Assembly (NCBI RefSeq): GCF_003716585.1 | Contig: NZ_PTJO01000005.1 | Coordinates: forward strand, 1 to 64,000 | Length of the DNA: 64,000 nt | Direction: 5' to 3' | From: Corynebacterium alimapuense | Lineage (GTDB): Bacteria; Actinomycetota; Actinomycetes; Mycobacteriales; Mycobacteriaceae | Part shown: in pieces, positions 53,980 to 63,589 of the stretch | Position numbering within the stretch: position 1 is the first letter of the stretch | How the letters are laid out: every line of letters starts with the position of its first letter | Translations under genes and position numbers: made by a program | The notes under the pieces: generated by a model | What the model saw: the letters and a program-made list of their open reading frames with translations, nothing else | What the model was told of the DNA's origin: nothing | Databases searched by the model: none

Positions 53980-55053
53980 TCAGTGAGCCAGTGCCTGCTC
54001 GATCAAGATATCCAGCAACTCGGGGTAGCTAACCCCAGTGGCGGCGAATACTTGCGGGTACATCGAGATCGGAGTGAACCCGGGCATGGTGTTGATCTCG
54101 TTGAGCACCGGTCCAGATTCGGTGGCAAAAAAGTCGACTCTAGCCAGACCATCACAATCAAGAGCGTGGAACGCCTCGATAGCTAAGGTTTGTAGCTGTG
54201 TGGTCATCTCATCTGAGACTGGAGCCGGAATGGTGGCAGTAACAACGTCATCGAGATATTTGGTCTCAAAACCGTAGAAGCCCTCATCGGAATCCTCCGT
54301 GCCATTGAGCTGAGCTGGGTAGGAAGCAATGACTCGGCCGTCTGGATATTGCAGGACACCGACCTCTATTTCGGCGCCAATGATCTCGGCCTCGACGATG
54401 ACCTTCGGATCAGATTCGCGTGCCAGCGCTACTGCCGCCGGCAACTGGGACCACTCGCTAACCCGTGAGACGCCGATGGAGGATCCACCCCGAGCAGGTT
54501 TGACGAATACCGGCAGGCCGAGCGTCTGTTTTTCCTGCTCACTTAACTCATCGCGCCCAACTAGAACAGCCTCTGCGGTAATCGGCAGGCCTTCGGCCGC
54601 AGCGAGCTTTTTGGTGAACTCTTTGTCCATCCCGCAGGCCGAGGACAATACGCCAGTGCCCACATAGGCCACCCCGGATAGTTCCAGCAGGCCTTGAATG
54701 GTGCCATCCTCGCCGAACTGTCCGTGCAGCACGGGGAAGACCACATCAACCACGGCGTGTTCCTTGCCGGTGCTCAGGTTTCGGATATGTCCACGAGTAG
54801 CGGGGTTAAGCGAGAGCGCTAATTCTTCTCCAGCTGGGACAGTAGGCATCTTTCCGTCGCGCAGCTGCAGTTGAGTGGGATCTGCGGCCCCCAGGGTCCA
54901 CATGCCCTCCGAAGTGATCCCGATTGGAATGACCTCGTATTTTTCTGGGTCAAGATGAGAGATCACCGCACCCGCTGACACGCAGGAGACGGAGTGTTCG
55001 GTGCTGCGGCCGCCATAGACGACGCCGACCCTGATGCGCTGTGGCTTTTCCAT
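53980..55053 (-). CDS. ddl: D-alanine--D-alanine ligase
   Basis: Makes the D-Ala-D-Ala end of peptidoglycan precursors. 357 residues from MEKPQRIRVGVVYGG; ATP-grasp signatures are HSVSCVSAG, FVKPARGGSSIGVSRVSEW and VLNEINTMPGFTPISM. A TTG at 55074 with a GGAG just upstream, directly abutting the gpsA stop, is an alternative start (364 residues) and would couple the genes. Confidence 0.95.
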   Translation of the reverse strand: MEKPQRIRVGVVYGGRSTEHSVSCVSAGAVISHLDPEKYEVIPIGITSEGMWTLGAADPTQLQLRDGKMPTVPAGEELALSLNPATRGHIRNLSTGKEHAVVDVVFPVLHGQFGEDGTIQGLLELSGVAYVGTGVLSSACGMDKEFTKKLAAAEGLPITAEAVLVGRDELSEQEKQTLGLPVFVKPARGGSSIGVSRVSEWSQLPAAVALARESDPKVIVEAEIIGAEIEVGVLQYPDGRVIASYPAQLNGTEDSDEGFYGFETKYLDDVVTATIPAPVSDEMTTQLQTLAIEAFHALDCDGLARVDFFATESGPVLNEINTMPGFTPISMYPQVFAATGVSYPELLDILIEQALAH

Positions 55054-55074
55054 AGCAGGCAAGCCTACCGGCAA

Positions 55075-56073
55075 TTACTCCGCTTTTTTTGATCGCCCCA
55101 TCAAGGCGGTGACCATATCGGAGACATTCATGCCTTTATGGCAGACCGCGAAGACCGCCTGTGTGATGGGCATCTCTACCTGATGAGCTTCAGCTAGTTG
55201 GAATACCGAGTTGGAAGAGATCACTCCCTCAGCAACTTGACCGTGGGTGGCTTTTTTAGCCTCTGTAAGAGTTCCCCCCTCACCCAGGCGCACGCCAAAG
55301 GAACGGTTACGTGAGAGCGGAGAAGTACACGTTGCTACCAGGTCGCCGAGTCCAGCCAACCCTGCGGAGGTCCGCGGATCAGCCCCCAGTGCCACACCTA
55401 ATCGCGTGATTTCGGCTAGGCCTCGAGTAATCAGAGTGGCCAAGGTATTTTCCCCCAGCCCTCGTCCGGCAGCAATGCCACAGGCTAGCGCGATGACATT
55501 TTTACACGCACCTCCAAGCTCAACACCGATGACATCGGTGTTGGTATATGGACGCAAGTAGCTAGTAGCCACGGCGGCTTGCACGAGCTTGGCTCGGTTT
55601 TCATCGGGGCAGGCAATGACGGTGGCTGCGGGTTGTTCCTGGGCGATCTCTAATGCCAGGTTGGGGCCGGAGAGCACGGCTATGCGGTCTGGACTAGCAC
55701 CTGTGGTCTCGGCGATGACCTGACTCATTCGCAGGTAGGTTCCGGTTTCGATGCCCTTGGAGATGCTCACTAAGGTTGCATCGGTAGGTAGCAGAGGTGC
55801 CCACGCGTGGAGATTGTCGCGCATAGTCTGGCTGGGAACCGCGAAGACGACGATGACAGCATTTTTTAGTGCCTCCGACGCATCCGAGGTGGCGGTCACT
55901 GCCGAGGGCAATGAAATACCTGGAAGATAGTCCTGGTTGGTACCAGTAAGCTGGATGGACTCCGCAAGCTCAGGGCGTCTGGCCCATAACTGCACGGTAT
56001 TGCCTGCGTCGGCGAAGACCTTCGCCAGGGTGCTGCCCCAAGAACCTGCCCCCATGATCGCGACATTAACCAC
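55075..56073 (-). CDS. gpsA: Glycerol-3-phosphate dehydrogenase [NAD(P)+]
   Basis: Makes sn-glycerol-3-phosphate for phospholipids. 332 residues; NAD loop [19 protein letters not shown], and the catalytic-lysine region [22 protein letters not shown] start with an AAGGGG ribosome site. Adjacent to ddl, as in mycobacteria (Rv2982c-Rv2981c). Confidence 0.96.
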   Translation of the reverse strand: MVNVAIMGAGSWGSTLAKVFADAGNTVQLWARRPELAESIQLTGTNQDYLPGISLPSAVTATSDASEALKNAVIVVFAVPSQTMRDNLHAWAPLLPTDATLVSISKGIETGTYLRMSQVIAETTGASPDRIAVLSGPNLALEIAQEQPAATVIACPDENRAKLVQAAVATSYLRPYTNTDVIGVELGGACKNVIALACGIAAGRGLGENTLATLITRGLAEITRLGVALGADPRTSAGLAGLGDLVATCTSPLSRNRSFGVRLGEGGTLTEAKKATHGQVAEGVISSNSVFQLAEAHQVEMPITQAVFAVCHKGMNVSDMVTALMGRSKKAE

Positions 56074-56192
56074 TAGTCTGCCCCTTTCATTGGACGTCTC
56101 TCATAGCTTAAAGGATGGGCCGGTGCTGCGAATCTGACTACGGTGGGTAAAGATGGTGGAATAAGGTATTTGTCCGACGTCCAAGGAGAGTT

Positions 56193-57197
56193 ATGGCTAA
56201 GCAGTCGAAGCCACACGAGATCGACAAGGACCAAGAATCCGCACTGCTGGTTAACGGCCGTCACCAGATTGTCCCCGCTGATCCAGCCAAGGAGTACAAG
56301 CGAGCAATATTGGCTGCCGGCGCGGTGCTCTGGCGTGGTGATATCAACAACCTCGATTCCCTCGAGATCGCGGTCATCCACCGCCCGCATTATGACGATT
56401 GGTCGCTGGCTAAGGGAAAGATCGATTCCGGCGAGTCTCTACCGACTACCGCTGCACGCGAGATCTTCGAAGAAACTGGCTACCAGGTTCGCTTGGGAAA
56501 GCTACTGGGCAAGGTGACTTATCCGATATTGGATCGCACCAAGGTCGTCTATTACTGGACTGGAGAAGTCCAAGAAGGTGAGTTCGCCACTAACTCAGAG
56601 GTTGATGAGATCCGGTGGCTGCCGATTGCGCAGGCCCGCGAGCTGTTGAGCTATGAGGTAGACCGGCATGTGCTCGACAAGGCCGAAAAGCGCTTTCGCT
56701 GCCCGGCTACCACCCGGATTCTCTATATCCGGCATGGTCGCGCTTATCAGCGCCGCAATTGGAGTGGCGACGATAACCTGCGTCCGCTGGATAAAAAGGG
56801 ACGTCGACAAGCAGAGATGCTCGTGCCGATGCTGCTGCCTTATCAGCCGACGGCGATCTATTCGGCCGAGCCGGATCGTTGCCAGGCCACAGCTGCTCCT
56901 CTAGCCGATGAACTCAATCTTGAGGTCACGGTAGATCCGGCTTTCGGTGACAATGTTATGCGCGAGGATATGGTCGCAGCCAAAGCCAGATTCATGGAGA
57001 TCGTTAATGCTGGCGGGGTTTCCGCGGTGGTCTCCCAGGGCACGGCTATCCCGGACATGATTGCCTGGCTCAGCGCCAACGGCACCCTCCCGCTTGATGA
57101 AATCGAAGCGAAGAAGGCGTCCGTATGGGTGCTGTCGTTTAATGACGGACAGCTGACCGGGGCGGACTATCTAGTTAGTCCGCTACCTGCGAAGTAA
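56193..57197 (+). CDS. mutT1: MutT1-like NUDIX hydrolase with histidine phosphatase domain
   Basis: 334 residues, two domains. The NUDIX box at 75-97 fits G-x5-E-x7-REUxEExGU exactly (GKIDSGES...REIFEETGY). A phosphoglycerate-mutase-like domain starts at [11 protein letters not shown] (RHG 180-182). The mycobacterial counterpart (Rv2985) removes 8-oxo-GTP and diadenosine polyphosphates, and has the same neighbours (ddl, gpsA, leuCD). An AAGGAGAG ribosome site precedes the ATG. The 3' end overlaps convergent leuD by 23 bases. Confidence 0.93.
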   Translation: MAKQSKPHEIDKDQESALLVNGRHQIVPADPAKEYKRAILAAGAVLWRGDINNLDSLEIAVIHRPHYDDWSLAKGKIDSGESLPTTAAREIFEETGYQVRLGKLLGKVTYPILDRTKVVYYWTGEVQEGEFATNSEVDEIRWLPIAQARELLSYEVDRHVLDKAEKRFRCPATTRILYIRHGRAYQRRNWSGDDNLRPLDKKGRRQAEMLVPMLLPYQPTAIYSAEPDRCQATAAPLADELNLEVTVDPAFGDNVMREDMVAAKARFMEIVNAGGVSAVVSQGTAIPDMIAWLSANGTLPLDEIEAKKASVWVLSFNDGQLTGADYLVSPLPAK

Positions 57198-57777
57198 TCC
57201 TCGGCTTGAAGGCCGGTCGCTGCTGCTCGTAGGCAGTGATCTCGGCTTCCTTGCGCAGGGTCAGGCCCACATCATCGAGGCCTTCCATCAGGCGCCAGCG
57301 GGTGTAATCATCCACGGAGAAGCGGTAGAGGTTCTCTCCGGCGCTGACCGTCCGTGATTCTAGGTCCACGGTGACTTTCAGACCTGGCTCGGCTTCGATC
57401 TGCTTCCACAGCAGCTCGATGTCGGATTCTTCCAGCTGTGCGGCCAGCAATCCGGATTTTCCGGAGTTGCCGCGGAAGATATCGGCAAAGCGAGAAGAAA
57501 GCACGACTCTAAAGCCGTAGTTCATCAATGCCCAGACGGCATGCTCACGCGAGGAACCGGTACCGAAGTCTGGGCCAGCGACCAGCACGGAGCCATTCTG
57601 ATAGGTCTCTTGGTTGAGAATAAAGTTCGGGTCTTTGCGCCAGCTGGCGAATAGCCCATCCTCGAAACCAGTGCGGGTCACTCGCTTGAGATAAACGGCA
57701 GGGATGATCTGGTCGGTATCAACATTCGACCGGGTCAGCGGGACGGCAACGCCGGTGTGGGTGGTGAATTTATCCAC
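57175..57777 (-). CDS. leuD: 3-isopropylmalate dehydratase small subunit
   Basis: 200 residues; the aconitase-swivel domain motif [18 protein letters not shown] is clear, with [12 protein letters not shown] near the N-terminus. Forms the isomerase with LeuC (leucine synthesis). GTG start; AAGGAG lies about 13 bases upstream, rather far. 24 bases after leuC. Confidence 0.96.
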   Translation of the reverse strand: MDKFTTHTGVAVPLTRSNVDTDQIIPAVYLKRVTRTGFEDGLFASWRKDPNFILNQETYQNGSVLVAGPDFGTGSSREHAVWALMNYGFRVVLSSRFADIFRGNSGKSGLLAAQLEESDIELLWKQIEAEPGLKVTVDLESRTVSAGENLYRFSVDDYTRWRLMEGLDDVGLTLRKEAEITAYEQQRPAFKPRITSQVAD

Positions 57778-57801
57778 GGTGTCTGTTCAGCTCCTTGTAG
57801 C

Positions 57802-59220
57802 TCAGAGGTCGGCGGGGGATGCGAGGTGGCCCAGGACCGCGGTAGCTGCGGCGACCTGCGGGGATACCAAGTGAGTACGTCCACCGGGTCCCTGTCGGCC
57901 CTCAAAGTTGCGGTTGGAGGTAGAAGCAGAGCGCTCCCCCGGTGCCAATTGGTCGGGGTTCATGCCCAGACACATAGAGCAACCTGCGGTGCGCCACTGC
58001 GCGCCGAAGGCGGTGAAGATCTCATCGAGACCTTCCTGCTCTGCCTGCTGTTTGACCATGGTGGAGCTAGGCACCACCAGCATGCGGGTGTTCTCCGCGA
58101 TAGCGCGGCCCTTGACTACCTCAGCTGCCTCACGCAGATCTTCGATGCGGGCGTTGGTGCAGGAACCTAGGAAGACCGTGTCGATGGCGATCTCACGCAG
58201 TGGAGTACCCGGGGTGAGATCCATATAGGTCAGTGCCTTCTCGGCAGCTGCCTTATCTCCATCGTTGGTGTAGTCCTCTGGGTCTGGCACATTCGCACCC
58301 AAGGGCAAGCCCTGACCTGGGTTGGTTCCCCAGGTGACAAATGGAGTCAACGCGGAACCATCGATCTCAACGACGGTGTCGAATTGGGCACCCTCGTCAG
58401 TGGGCAGCGTCTTCCAATAAGCAACGGCATCGTCCCAATCCTGGCCGGCGGGTGCGAATTCACGGCCCTGAACGTAGTCGAAGGTCTTCTCATCTGGGGC
58501 GACCATGCCGGCACGGGCGCCAGCTTCGATGGACATATTGCAGATGGTCATGCGCGCTTCCATCGACAGGTTCTCAATAGCCTCACCACGATATTCAATG
58601 ATGTGGCCTTGACCTCCGCCGGTTCCAATCTGGGCGATGATGGCCAGGATGAGGTCCTTGGCACCCACTCCGGGCTGGAGTGTTCCGGAGACCTCAATGG
58701 CCATGGTCTTAAAGGGGCGCAGCGGCAGCGTCTGGGTAGCCATGACGTGCTCTACCTCAGAGGTGCCAATGCCCATGGCGATCGAACCAAAGGCGCCATG
58801 AGTAGAGGTGTGGGAATCTCCACAGACGATGGTCATGCCCGGCTGGGTTGCACCCAGCTGCGGGCCGACGGTGTGGACGATTCCCTGCTTAACATCACCC
58901 ATCTGATGCAGGCGAACACCGAACTCTTCGCAGTTGCGTCGCAGGGTCTCAACCTGGATGCGCGAGGTCGGTTCTTTGATCTCTAAGATCTCTCCGGAAA
59001 CGATGCCCTCGGTGGGCACGTTATGGTCCTCGGTAGCTAAGTGCAGGTCGGGACGACGCAGTGGGCGGCCAGCTAGGCGCAGTCCGTCGAAGGCCTGCGG
59101 AGAGGTCACCTCGTGGAGCAGCTGCAGGTCGATGTAGAGCAGGTCGGGCTCATCATTATCGCCTTTGGCGACAATATGGTCGTTCCATACCTTCTCGGCC
59201 AGCGTAAGCTTGTCGGCCAT
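57802..59220 (-). CDS. leuC: 3-isopropylmalate dehydratase large subunit
   Basis: 472 residues, aconitase superfamily. The three [4Fe-4S] cysteines are in [13 protein letters not shown] and [12 protein letters not shown]. Interconverts 2- and 3-isopropylmalate with LeuD. The promoter region is shared with the divergent IclR-type regulator; the dyad at 59247-59263 lies between the two genes. Confidence 0.97.
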   Translation of the reverse strand: MADKLTLAEKVWNDHIVAKGDNDEPDLLYIDLQLLHEVTSPQAFDGLRLAGRPLRRPDLHLATEDHNVPTEGIVSGEILEIKEPTSRIQVETLRRNCEEFGVRLHQMGDVKQGIVHTVGPQLGATQPGMTIVCGDSHTSTHGAFGSIAMGIGTSEVEHVMATQTLPLRPFKTMAIEVSGTLQPGVGAKDLILAIIAQIGTGGGQGHIIEYRGEAIENLSMEARMTICNMSIEAGARAGMVAPDEKTFDYVQGREFAPAGQDWDDAVAYWKTLPTDEGAQFDTVVEIDGSALTPFVTWGTNPGQGLPLGANVPDPEDYTNDGDKAAAEKALTYMDLTPGTPLREIAIDTVFLGSCTNARIEDLREAAEVVKGRAIAENTRMLVVPSSTMVKQQAEQEGLDEIFTAFGAQWRTAGCSMCLGMNPDQLAPGERSASTSNRNFEGRQGPGGRTHLVSPQVAAATAVLGHLASPADL

Positions 59221-59246
59221 GGATGTTCACCATCTTTCCCTTGAAA

Positions 59247-59271
59247 ATCTCACATGGTGAGATGCTAGTAT
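59247..59271. promoter_or_regulatory. Candidate LtbR operator and ltbR -10 box
   Basis: A perfect dyad ATCTCAC-ATG-GTGAGAT (59247-59263) lies midway between leuC and the IclR-type gene. A TAGTAT -10 (59266-59271) lies 6 bases before the regulator's ATG (leaderless). In C. glutamicum LtbR represses leuCD from this shared region. Assigning the dyad to LtbR is inference. Confidence 0.55.
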
Positions 59272-59277
59272 CGTGGT

Positions 59278-59988
59278 ATGGGACAGTATACCGCAGTTTC
59301 CGGCATCAAGGTGCTCGATCGGGCAGTAGCAATTATGGCGGCCGTCGCCCCTCGTCCGCTATCGCTGACCGAGCTCTGTGAGGCCACCGATCTGCCGCGC
59401 GCGACCACTCACCGCCTAGCCAGCGCTTTGGAAACTCACCGAATCTTGGCCCGCAATGTCGATGGCCGCTGGACCACCGGCCCAGCGCTAGCCAGTCTGG
59501 GAGCAGGTGGCCAGGACCAACTCATCGATGCCGCCATCCCGATCATGTCCACCTTGGTCGATACCACCGGCGAATCCGTGCAGCTTTATCAACTCAATGG
59601 CACCTCAAGAAGCTGCATTGCCTCCCAAGAACCACCCAGCGGCCTACAAAATACCGTTCCAGTGGGCTCCCAACTGCCACTAACCTCCGGCTCCGCGGCC
59701 AAAATATTCCTGGCCCATGGCTCGCCCCAACTGCGCGAAACCCTGCTTATCGACGCCGCCTTCTCCCCCGAGGAAGTAGCCATCGCCCGAGAACGAGGAT
59801 GGAGCGAATCCGTCGCTGAGCGTGAGCTCGGATTGGCTTCCGTTTCTGCCCCCGTGTTCTCCTCCGCCGGAGCCTTCGTTGCAGTGTTATCAGTCTCCGG
59901 TCCAGCTGAGCGTCTGCGCCCACACCCAGGACAAAAATGGAGCAGCCAGCTAGTTGCGGCAGCACGGCGTTTGTCAGAGTCACTATAG
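59278..59988 (+). CDS. ltbR: IclR-family regulator (LtbR-type)
   Basis: 236 residues: N-terminal winged helix-turn-helix (about 5-70; LSLTELCEATDLPRATTHRL) and an IclR effector domain (about 85-235). Divergent from leuCD, the position of LtbR, which represses leucine and tryptophan biosynthesis in C. glutamicum. Leaderless start predicted. The gene name rests on synteny. Confidence 0.88.
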   Translation: MGQYTAVSGIKVLDRAVAIMAAVAPRPLSLTELCEATDLPRATTHRLASALETHRILARNVDGRWTTGPALASLGAGGQDQLIDAAIPIMSTLVDTTGESVQLYQLNGTSRSCIASQEPPSGLQNTVPVGSQLPLTSGSAAKIFLAHGSPQLRETLLIDAAFSPEEVAIARERGWSESVAERELGLASVSAPVFSSAGAFVAVLSVSGPAERLRPHPGQKWSSQLVAAARRLSESL

Positions 59989-60061
59989 CGAGTTGATTGG
60001 CGCCAGCTAGGTGCACGGCGATAACCCTGGCGGCTAGGTAGACCTAGACCAACAGGGCAAG

Positions 60062-60098
60062 AAAAATTGGGACAGGTCCTCATGTGAGGTCCTGTCCC
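60062..60098 (-). terminator. Intrinsic terminator after the YHYH lipoprotein gene
   Basis: Arms GGGACAGG and CCTGTCCC with an inner CCTCA/TGAGG stem; followed on the minus strand by AATTTTT. It lies 30 bases after the stop of the lipoprotein gene and convergent to ltbR; the symmetrical stem may serve both. Confidence 0.82.
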
Positions 60099-60128
60099 AT
60101 TCTGCTGGCGATATCAGCAGTTCACGGT

Positions 60129-61250
60129 CTACCTAGCTGCACCCTCCGGAGGAGCACCACCGGCCGGTGGTCCGCCTGCGGGAGCTCCGCCACCGGGCGG
60201 CCCACCAGCAGCAACCTCAGCCTCAGCAGTCTGACCAATCATGCAGGTAATTACCTGGTTCTCTTCTGCCGGATTGGCATGGTAGTGATAGCCCTCGGCC
60301 TCGGTGTAGTGACCGTTGCATTCATCCAGTTCTACCTCTGCTGCCTGTTGTTCATCGTAGGGACTGTGTACCGGGTAGCCATCCAGTGCATATCCGAACT
60401 GCAGGGTTTCACCTTCAGAAGCTCCTTCGACTTCGGAGCAACCAACCGCGCCATGCATGTGATAGCCCTCGGTCGGGTTGAAGTGACCGCCACAGTTGTC
60501 AAAGGCGGCAATCGTATGAGCATCCAAGATCGCAGTAACGGGTGCTGCGGCATCGATCCGAACACCGGAGAGAGTCACTCCCAAAAAGGCCGTTGCACTA
60601 GCAGGTTCAGCGGCTGCCACCGGTTCGGTAGGAATGAGCACCGTGGCCTGAACCGGCTCACCGTTTTCGAGCCATTCCAAACGGCCCTCCACACAGTGGT
60701 TCATTACTGATTCATCGACGTTGGGTTGAGCTGCCAATTCAAATTTCTCTTTGGTGTCAGTGACGAAGATATTGCCCTCTTCGTCATACATCTGCCATGC
60801 ATCATCGCCGTAGAGTTCCGGAAGCTGCTCAAAGAAGGGGCCATCGAGCGAGTAGATGTCCTCACCGTCAAACCAGATGCCGGCTTGATCAGCGGTATCA
60901 GTGATGGTTTCCGGACAGAAGGGGCCAACTTCATCATCCAAGGGGTACCCGGAGATGGTGAGGTTATAGCAGGTAGAAGCGCTCCCATCGCTGAGAATGC
61001 AGTCCTCGATTGTCGGCTCTTGGGCTAGCGCCCCATCTTTGAACAGATCAATGTTAAGACCGGCCGGAGTCACCTCCAGCTCTGCTTCAGTAGTTGTGGT
61101 CGCATCAGTTGCCGATGCTGATTCCTCGGAATCAGAGTCCCCGGAACCACAAGCAGTAAGCAAGAACAGTGCTGCCACTGAGACTGCTGCAGGAGGCAGG
61201 ACGCGAAGTGATCGTCGTGCTGAACTAGGCCGATCATTGTCCTGTTTCAT
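60129..61250 (-). CDS. YHYH-domain lipoprotein
   Basis: 373 residues. Signal peptide with lipobox LTAC, followed by a Ser/Asp/Thr-rich linker. The C-terminal half is a YHYH domain: CGGHFNPTEGYHMHGAVGC and CNGHYTEAEGYHYHANP, histidine-rich repeats often suggested to bind metal. The tail is Gly/Pro/Ala-rich. TACTCT lies 6 bases before the ATG chosen (MKQDNDRP), indicating a leaderless transcript. Function unknown; surface-exposed. Confidence 0.78.
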   Translation of the reverse strand: MKQDNDRPSSARRSLRVLPPAAVSVAALFLLTACGSGDSDSEESASATDATTTTEAELEVTPAGLNIDLFKDGALAQEPTIEDCILSDGSASTCYNLTISGYPLDDEVGPFCPETITDTADQAGIWFDGEDIYSLDGPFFEQLPELYGDDAWQMYDEEGNIFVTDTKEKFELAAQPNVDESVMNHCVEGRLEWLENGEPVQATVLIPTEPVAAAEPASATAFLGVTLSGVRIDAAAPVTAILDAHTIAAFDNCGGHFNPTEGYHMHGAVGCSEVEGASEGETLQFGYALDGYPVHSPYDEQQAAEVELDECNGHYTEAEGYHYHANPAEENQVITCMIGQTAEAEVAAGGPPGGGAPAGGPPAGGAPPEGAAR

Positions 61251-61391
61251 AGCAGGAGAGTAGCAATATCCTGCGAAATTTTCGTTTCGAAATTTGAATG
61301 ATTTGTGATGCACCTCTCAAAGTCGTTAGGAGCTTCTGTATTCTCGCCGAGATCATGCCGAGATCTCGCTAGTTCACTCACCTTGAAGCGC

Positions 61392-62315
61392 TTACTGATT
61401 GATGCTGTAGCTCTGCTCTACTAGCGTCATGAGATAGTCCAAATCGGTCTTTGGAGTGACCTCGACGCGATAGTCCCCATTTCCCCAGTGCCCCTTCTTG
61501 ACCGGATGAACTAGGTTCTCGGCGATACCTCGCGGATCTTCGAGCGTGCCGCTCTTGACGTTGATAAACACCCAGAGCTTTTGCTTTTGGAAGATAACGT
61601 CAGTCACATTGCGGGTCATTTTGAAAACCACGTAGAGCTTCTTAGGCTCGAGCTCCATCTCTTGGTCGAGGCCCAAGAGACGCTCCTTGAGATCGTCGAA
61701 GAGCTTGCGGCTGGCTGGCCCACCCTTGGCTAGGTGGTCGTCGAGCGTATAAGTGACCTGGAGAGTTTCGGGCTTTTTTTCGACGCTCGCACCGAGCTTC
61801 GGGACGCCTTGGAGCCTCACTTTCTGATAGCTCTCGGTATCTAAGGTAAGCATGTTGTTCCCGAAGAGCTGGTAGCGCATCAGCTCAATCTTGATCGGCA
61901 GTAGATCCGCGGTGTCGGTATCGAACCTGCTGTAGCTCTCCGCTACGCAAATAACTCGGGGAGCATCCCACTGGACTTCCTTCTCAACACCCTTCTCCTG
62001 GCAGAGAACGTGGAATGAGTCCTTGTGGTCGAGCAACCAACGCAGGTACGAGAGCCCCTGGTTGATGACATTCTCGTTTTGGCCCTTCTTGTACTCAATA
62101 ATGCACGGGTTGCCGTCATCGTCGATGCCGAGGGTGTCCATGCGCCCACCGAAGCTGGTTGAGTACTCGCTGGCCAAGAAGTGGACGCCAAGGATCTCAT
62201 ACAGGCTGCCCTCGAAGATCTTCTGGATGTCTCGCTCCAGAACCTTCTTCCCATTGACGGTAGTCATGGGCTTAACCTGCTTGGCCGAGTCTTGGCCCAC
62301 TTCAAAGAGAATCAT
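61392..62315 (-). CDS. DUF5655 protein with PD-(D/E)XK-like N-terminus
   Basis: 307 residues. The N-terminal half carries a nuclease-like pattern, RMD (Asp60), a short turn and IIEYKKG (Glu74, Lys76), as in PD-(D/E)XK enzymes such as NucS/DUF91. The C-terminal half (from about 210; KKLYVVFKMTRNVTDVIFQK ... HWGNGDY) is DUF5655. Such proteins are annotated as hypothetical or restriction-linked. A TATAGT -10 lies 8 bases before the ATG, so it has its own promoter. It is on the same strand as the helicase and OLD genes and is AT-richer than the genes to the left. Confidence 0.75.
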   Translation of the reverse strand: MILFEVGQDSAKQVKPMTTVNGKKVLERDIQKIFEGSLYEILGVHFLASEYSTSFGGRMDTLGIDDDGNPCIIEYKKGQNENVINQGLSYLRWLLDHKDSFHVLCQEKGVEKEVQWDAPRVICVAESYSRFDTDTADLLPIKIELMRYQLFGNNMLTLDTESYQKVRLQGVPKLGASVEKKPETLQVTYTLDDHLAKGGPASRKLFDDLKERLLGLDQEMELEPKKLYVVFKMTRNVTDVIFQKQKLWVFINVKSGTLEDPRGIAENLVHPVKKGHWGNGDYRVEVTPKTDLDYLMTLVEQSYSINQ

Positions 62316-62449
62316 ATTGGGATACTATATCACTTTGACCTGGGAGTTTATATGTCTCATTAGCTCGCTTCCCGGAATCATTCGGGCCGTTCAAAGGATG
62401 AGAGCCAGTCCGCTACAACAACTATCCAACTGCCACGGCTATAAAACTG

Positions 62450-63589
62450 TCATTCCTGCATCGGTGACCAGATCTGAACTTCTGGCAGTAAGTTCTGCAA
62501 AAACGGCTTGGTTGGCTTTTGAGGGACGATTGCCACCGAATACCTAGCTCGCGTCACTCCGACATAGAAGCCACAGGCCGATTTGTCGACAAGATATTCC
62601 TTCCCCTTAAGGAAATTGTCGATAGGACCAGTTGCGGCAATCAACACCCGAGCAAACGTTCGCCCTTTAACTTGTCCGATGTTCTCGAATCCAAGATGAG
62701 AGAGGTGTTTCGCGGTGGCCTTACTCCCACGAAGAGGAGTTGGCGAATAGAGTTTCATATATGCATCCAGATCATCTTTCAGGACTAGGAATACACCATC
62801 GTGCCCGGTGACCGCCTTGTTCGCCGATCTGGTTGGGCTAAAACTAAACCTAGGAGGGAAAATTGAATCAGAAAAATGGGAAATCAAGGCGTTAGATCGG
62901 TAAGTAGTCGATAATTCGCTGATCTGCAGTATCCCCGATTTCTCTCGACTTCTATACCAGTTAATCAGCTCAAGTCGGTCGGTGCTTTTATTGCGAGGAG
63001 AGAACAGACTACTGTCGATCAGGGACTGACGAGTATCTCCAACAGAATAGAAATTGAGTGCGTTCTGGTTTAGCAGGAGATCAATAATGTCGAGACCTTT
63101 TCTACTAATATCCTGAGCCTCATCGATGACAAGTTCATCATAAATCCGGGCCAATCTTGCTTCAACGAGACCACCCGCCTCCATCATTACGGCAAAAGCT
63201 AAATTTTCAATTGTTTCTTGAAAAATACACCAATTCGAATCAAAGTAGCGCAAAGTGCTGTCTCCACGCTGGAAGCGAATATACTTAGCCCTATCTTTCT
63301 TATCTTTACTGTCGTCGGGTGGAAACGAAAATCCCATGACCTTTGCATTTGGAAAGAGCAGCGGAAGGTACGGGCGAATACAATGATGAATCAAGAACGA
63401 GTACCAACCAGACACGTCTGGCAATCTTGCCGGAGAACAGGCTTCTTTTAGGCGACCCTCTAACTCATTCTGACCAGTCAGTGTCAAGGTGACGATCAGT
63501 CTCCGCGTGGATTTTTCATCGTTGACGCATCTGTCGATGATGCTCTGCGTCTTACCTGCGCCCGCACAAGCATGAACGAACTGGTGCAT
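62450..63589 (-). CDS. Short UvrD-type helicase, Gabija GajB-like
   Basis: 379 residues, superfamily 1 motor. AGAGKT Walker A (9-14), DEAQD (156-160), SVGDTRQS (182-189), TTYRSNAL (228-235), QVKGRTFARVLI (306-317) and YVGVTRAR (342-349). It is shorter than UvrD and probably lacks most 2B-domain sequence. The ATG overlaps the stop of the OLD-like gene (TAATG), so the two are translationally coupled. Pairing of an OLD nuclease with a UvrD-like helicase is the hallmark of Gabija. Standalone identity as a defence gene is inference. Confidence 0.85.
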   Translation of the reverse strand: MHQFVHACAGAGKTQSIIDRCVNDEKSTRRLIVTLTLTGQNELEGRLKEACSPARLPDVSGWYSFLIHHCIRPYLPLLFPNAKVMGFSFPPDDSKDKKDRAKYIRFQRGDSTLRYFDSNWCIFQETIENLAFAVMMEAGGLVEARLARIYDELVIDEAQDISRKGLDIIDLLLNQNALNFYSVGDTRQSLIDSSLFSPRNKSTDRLELINWYRSREKSGILQISELSTTYRSNALISHFSDSIFPPRFSFSPTRSANKAVTGHDGVFLVLKDDLDAYMKLYSPTPLRGSKATAKHLSHLGFENIGQVKGRTFARVLIAATGPIDNFLKGKEYLVDKSACGFYVGVTRARYSVAIVPQKPTKPFLQNLLPEVQIWSPMQE

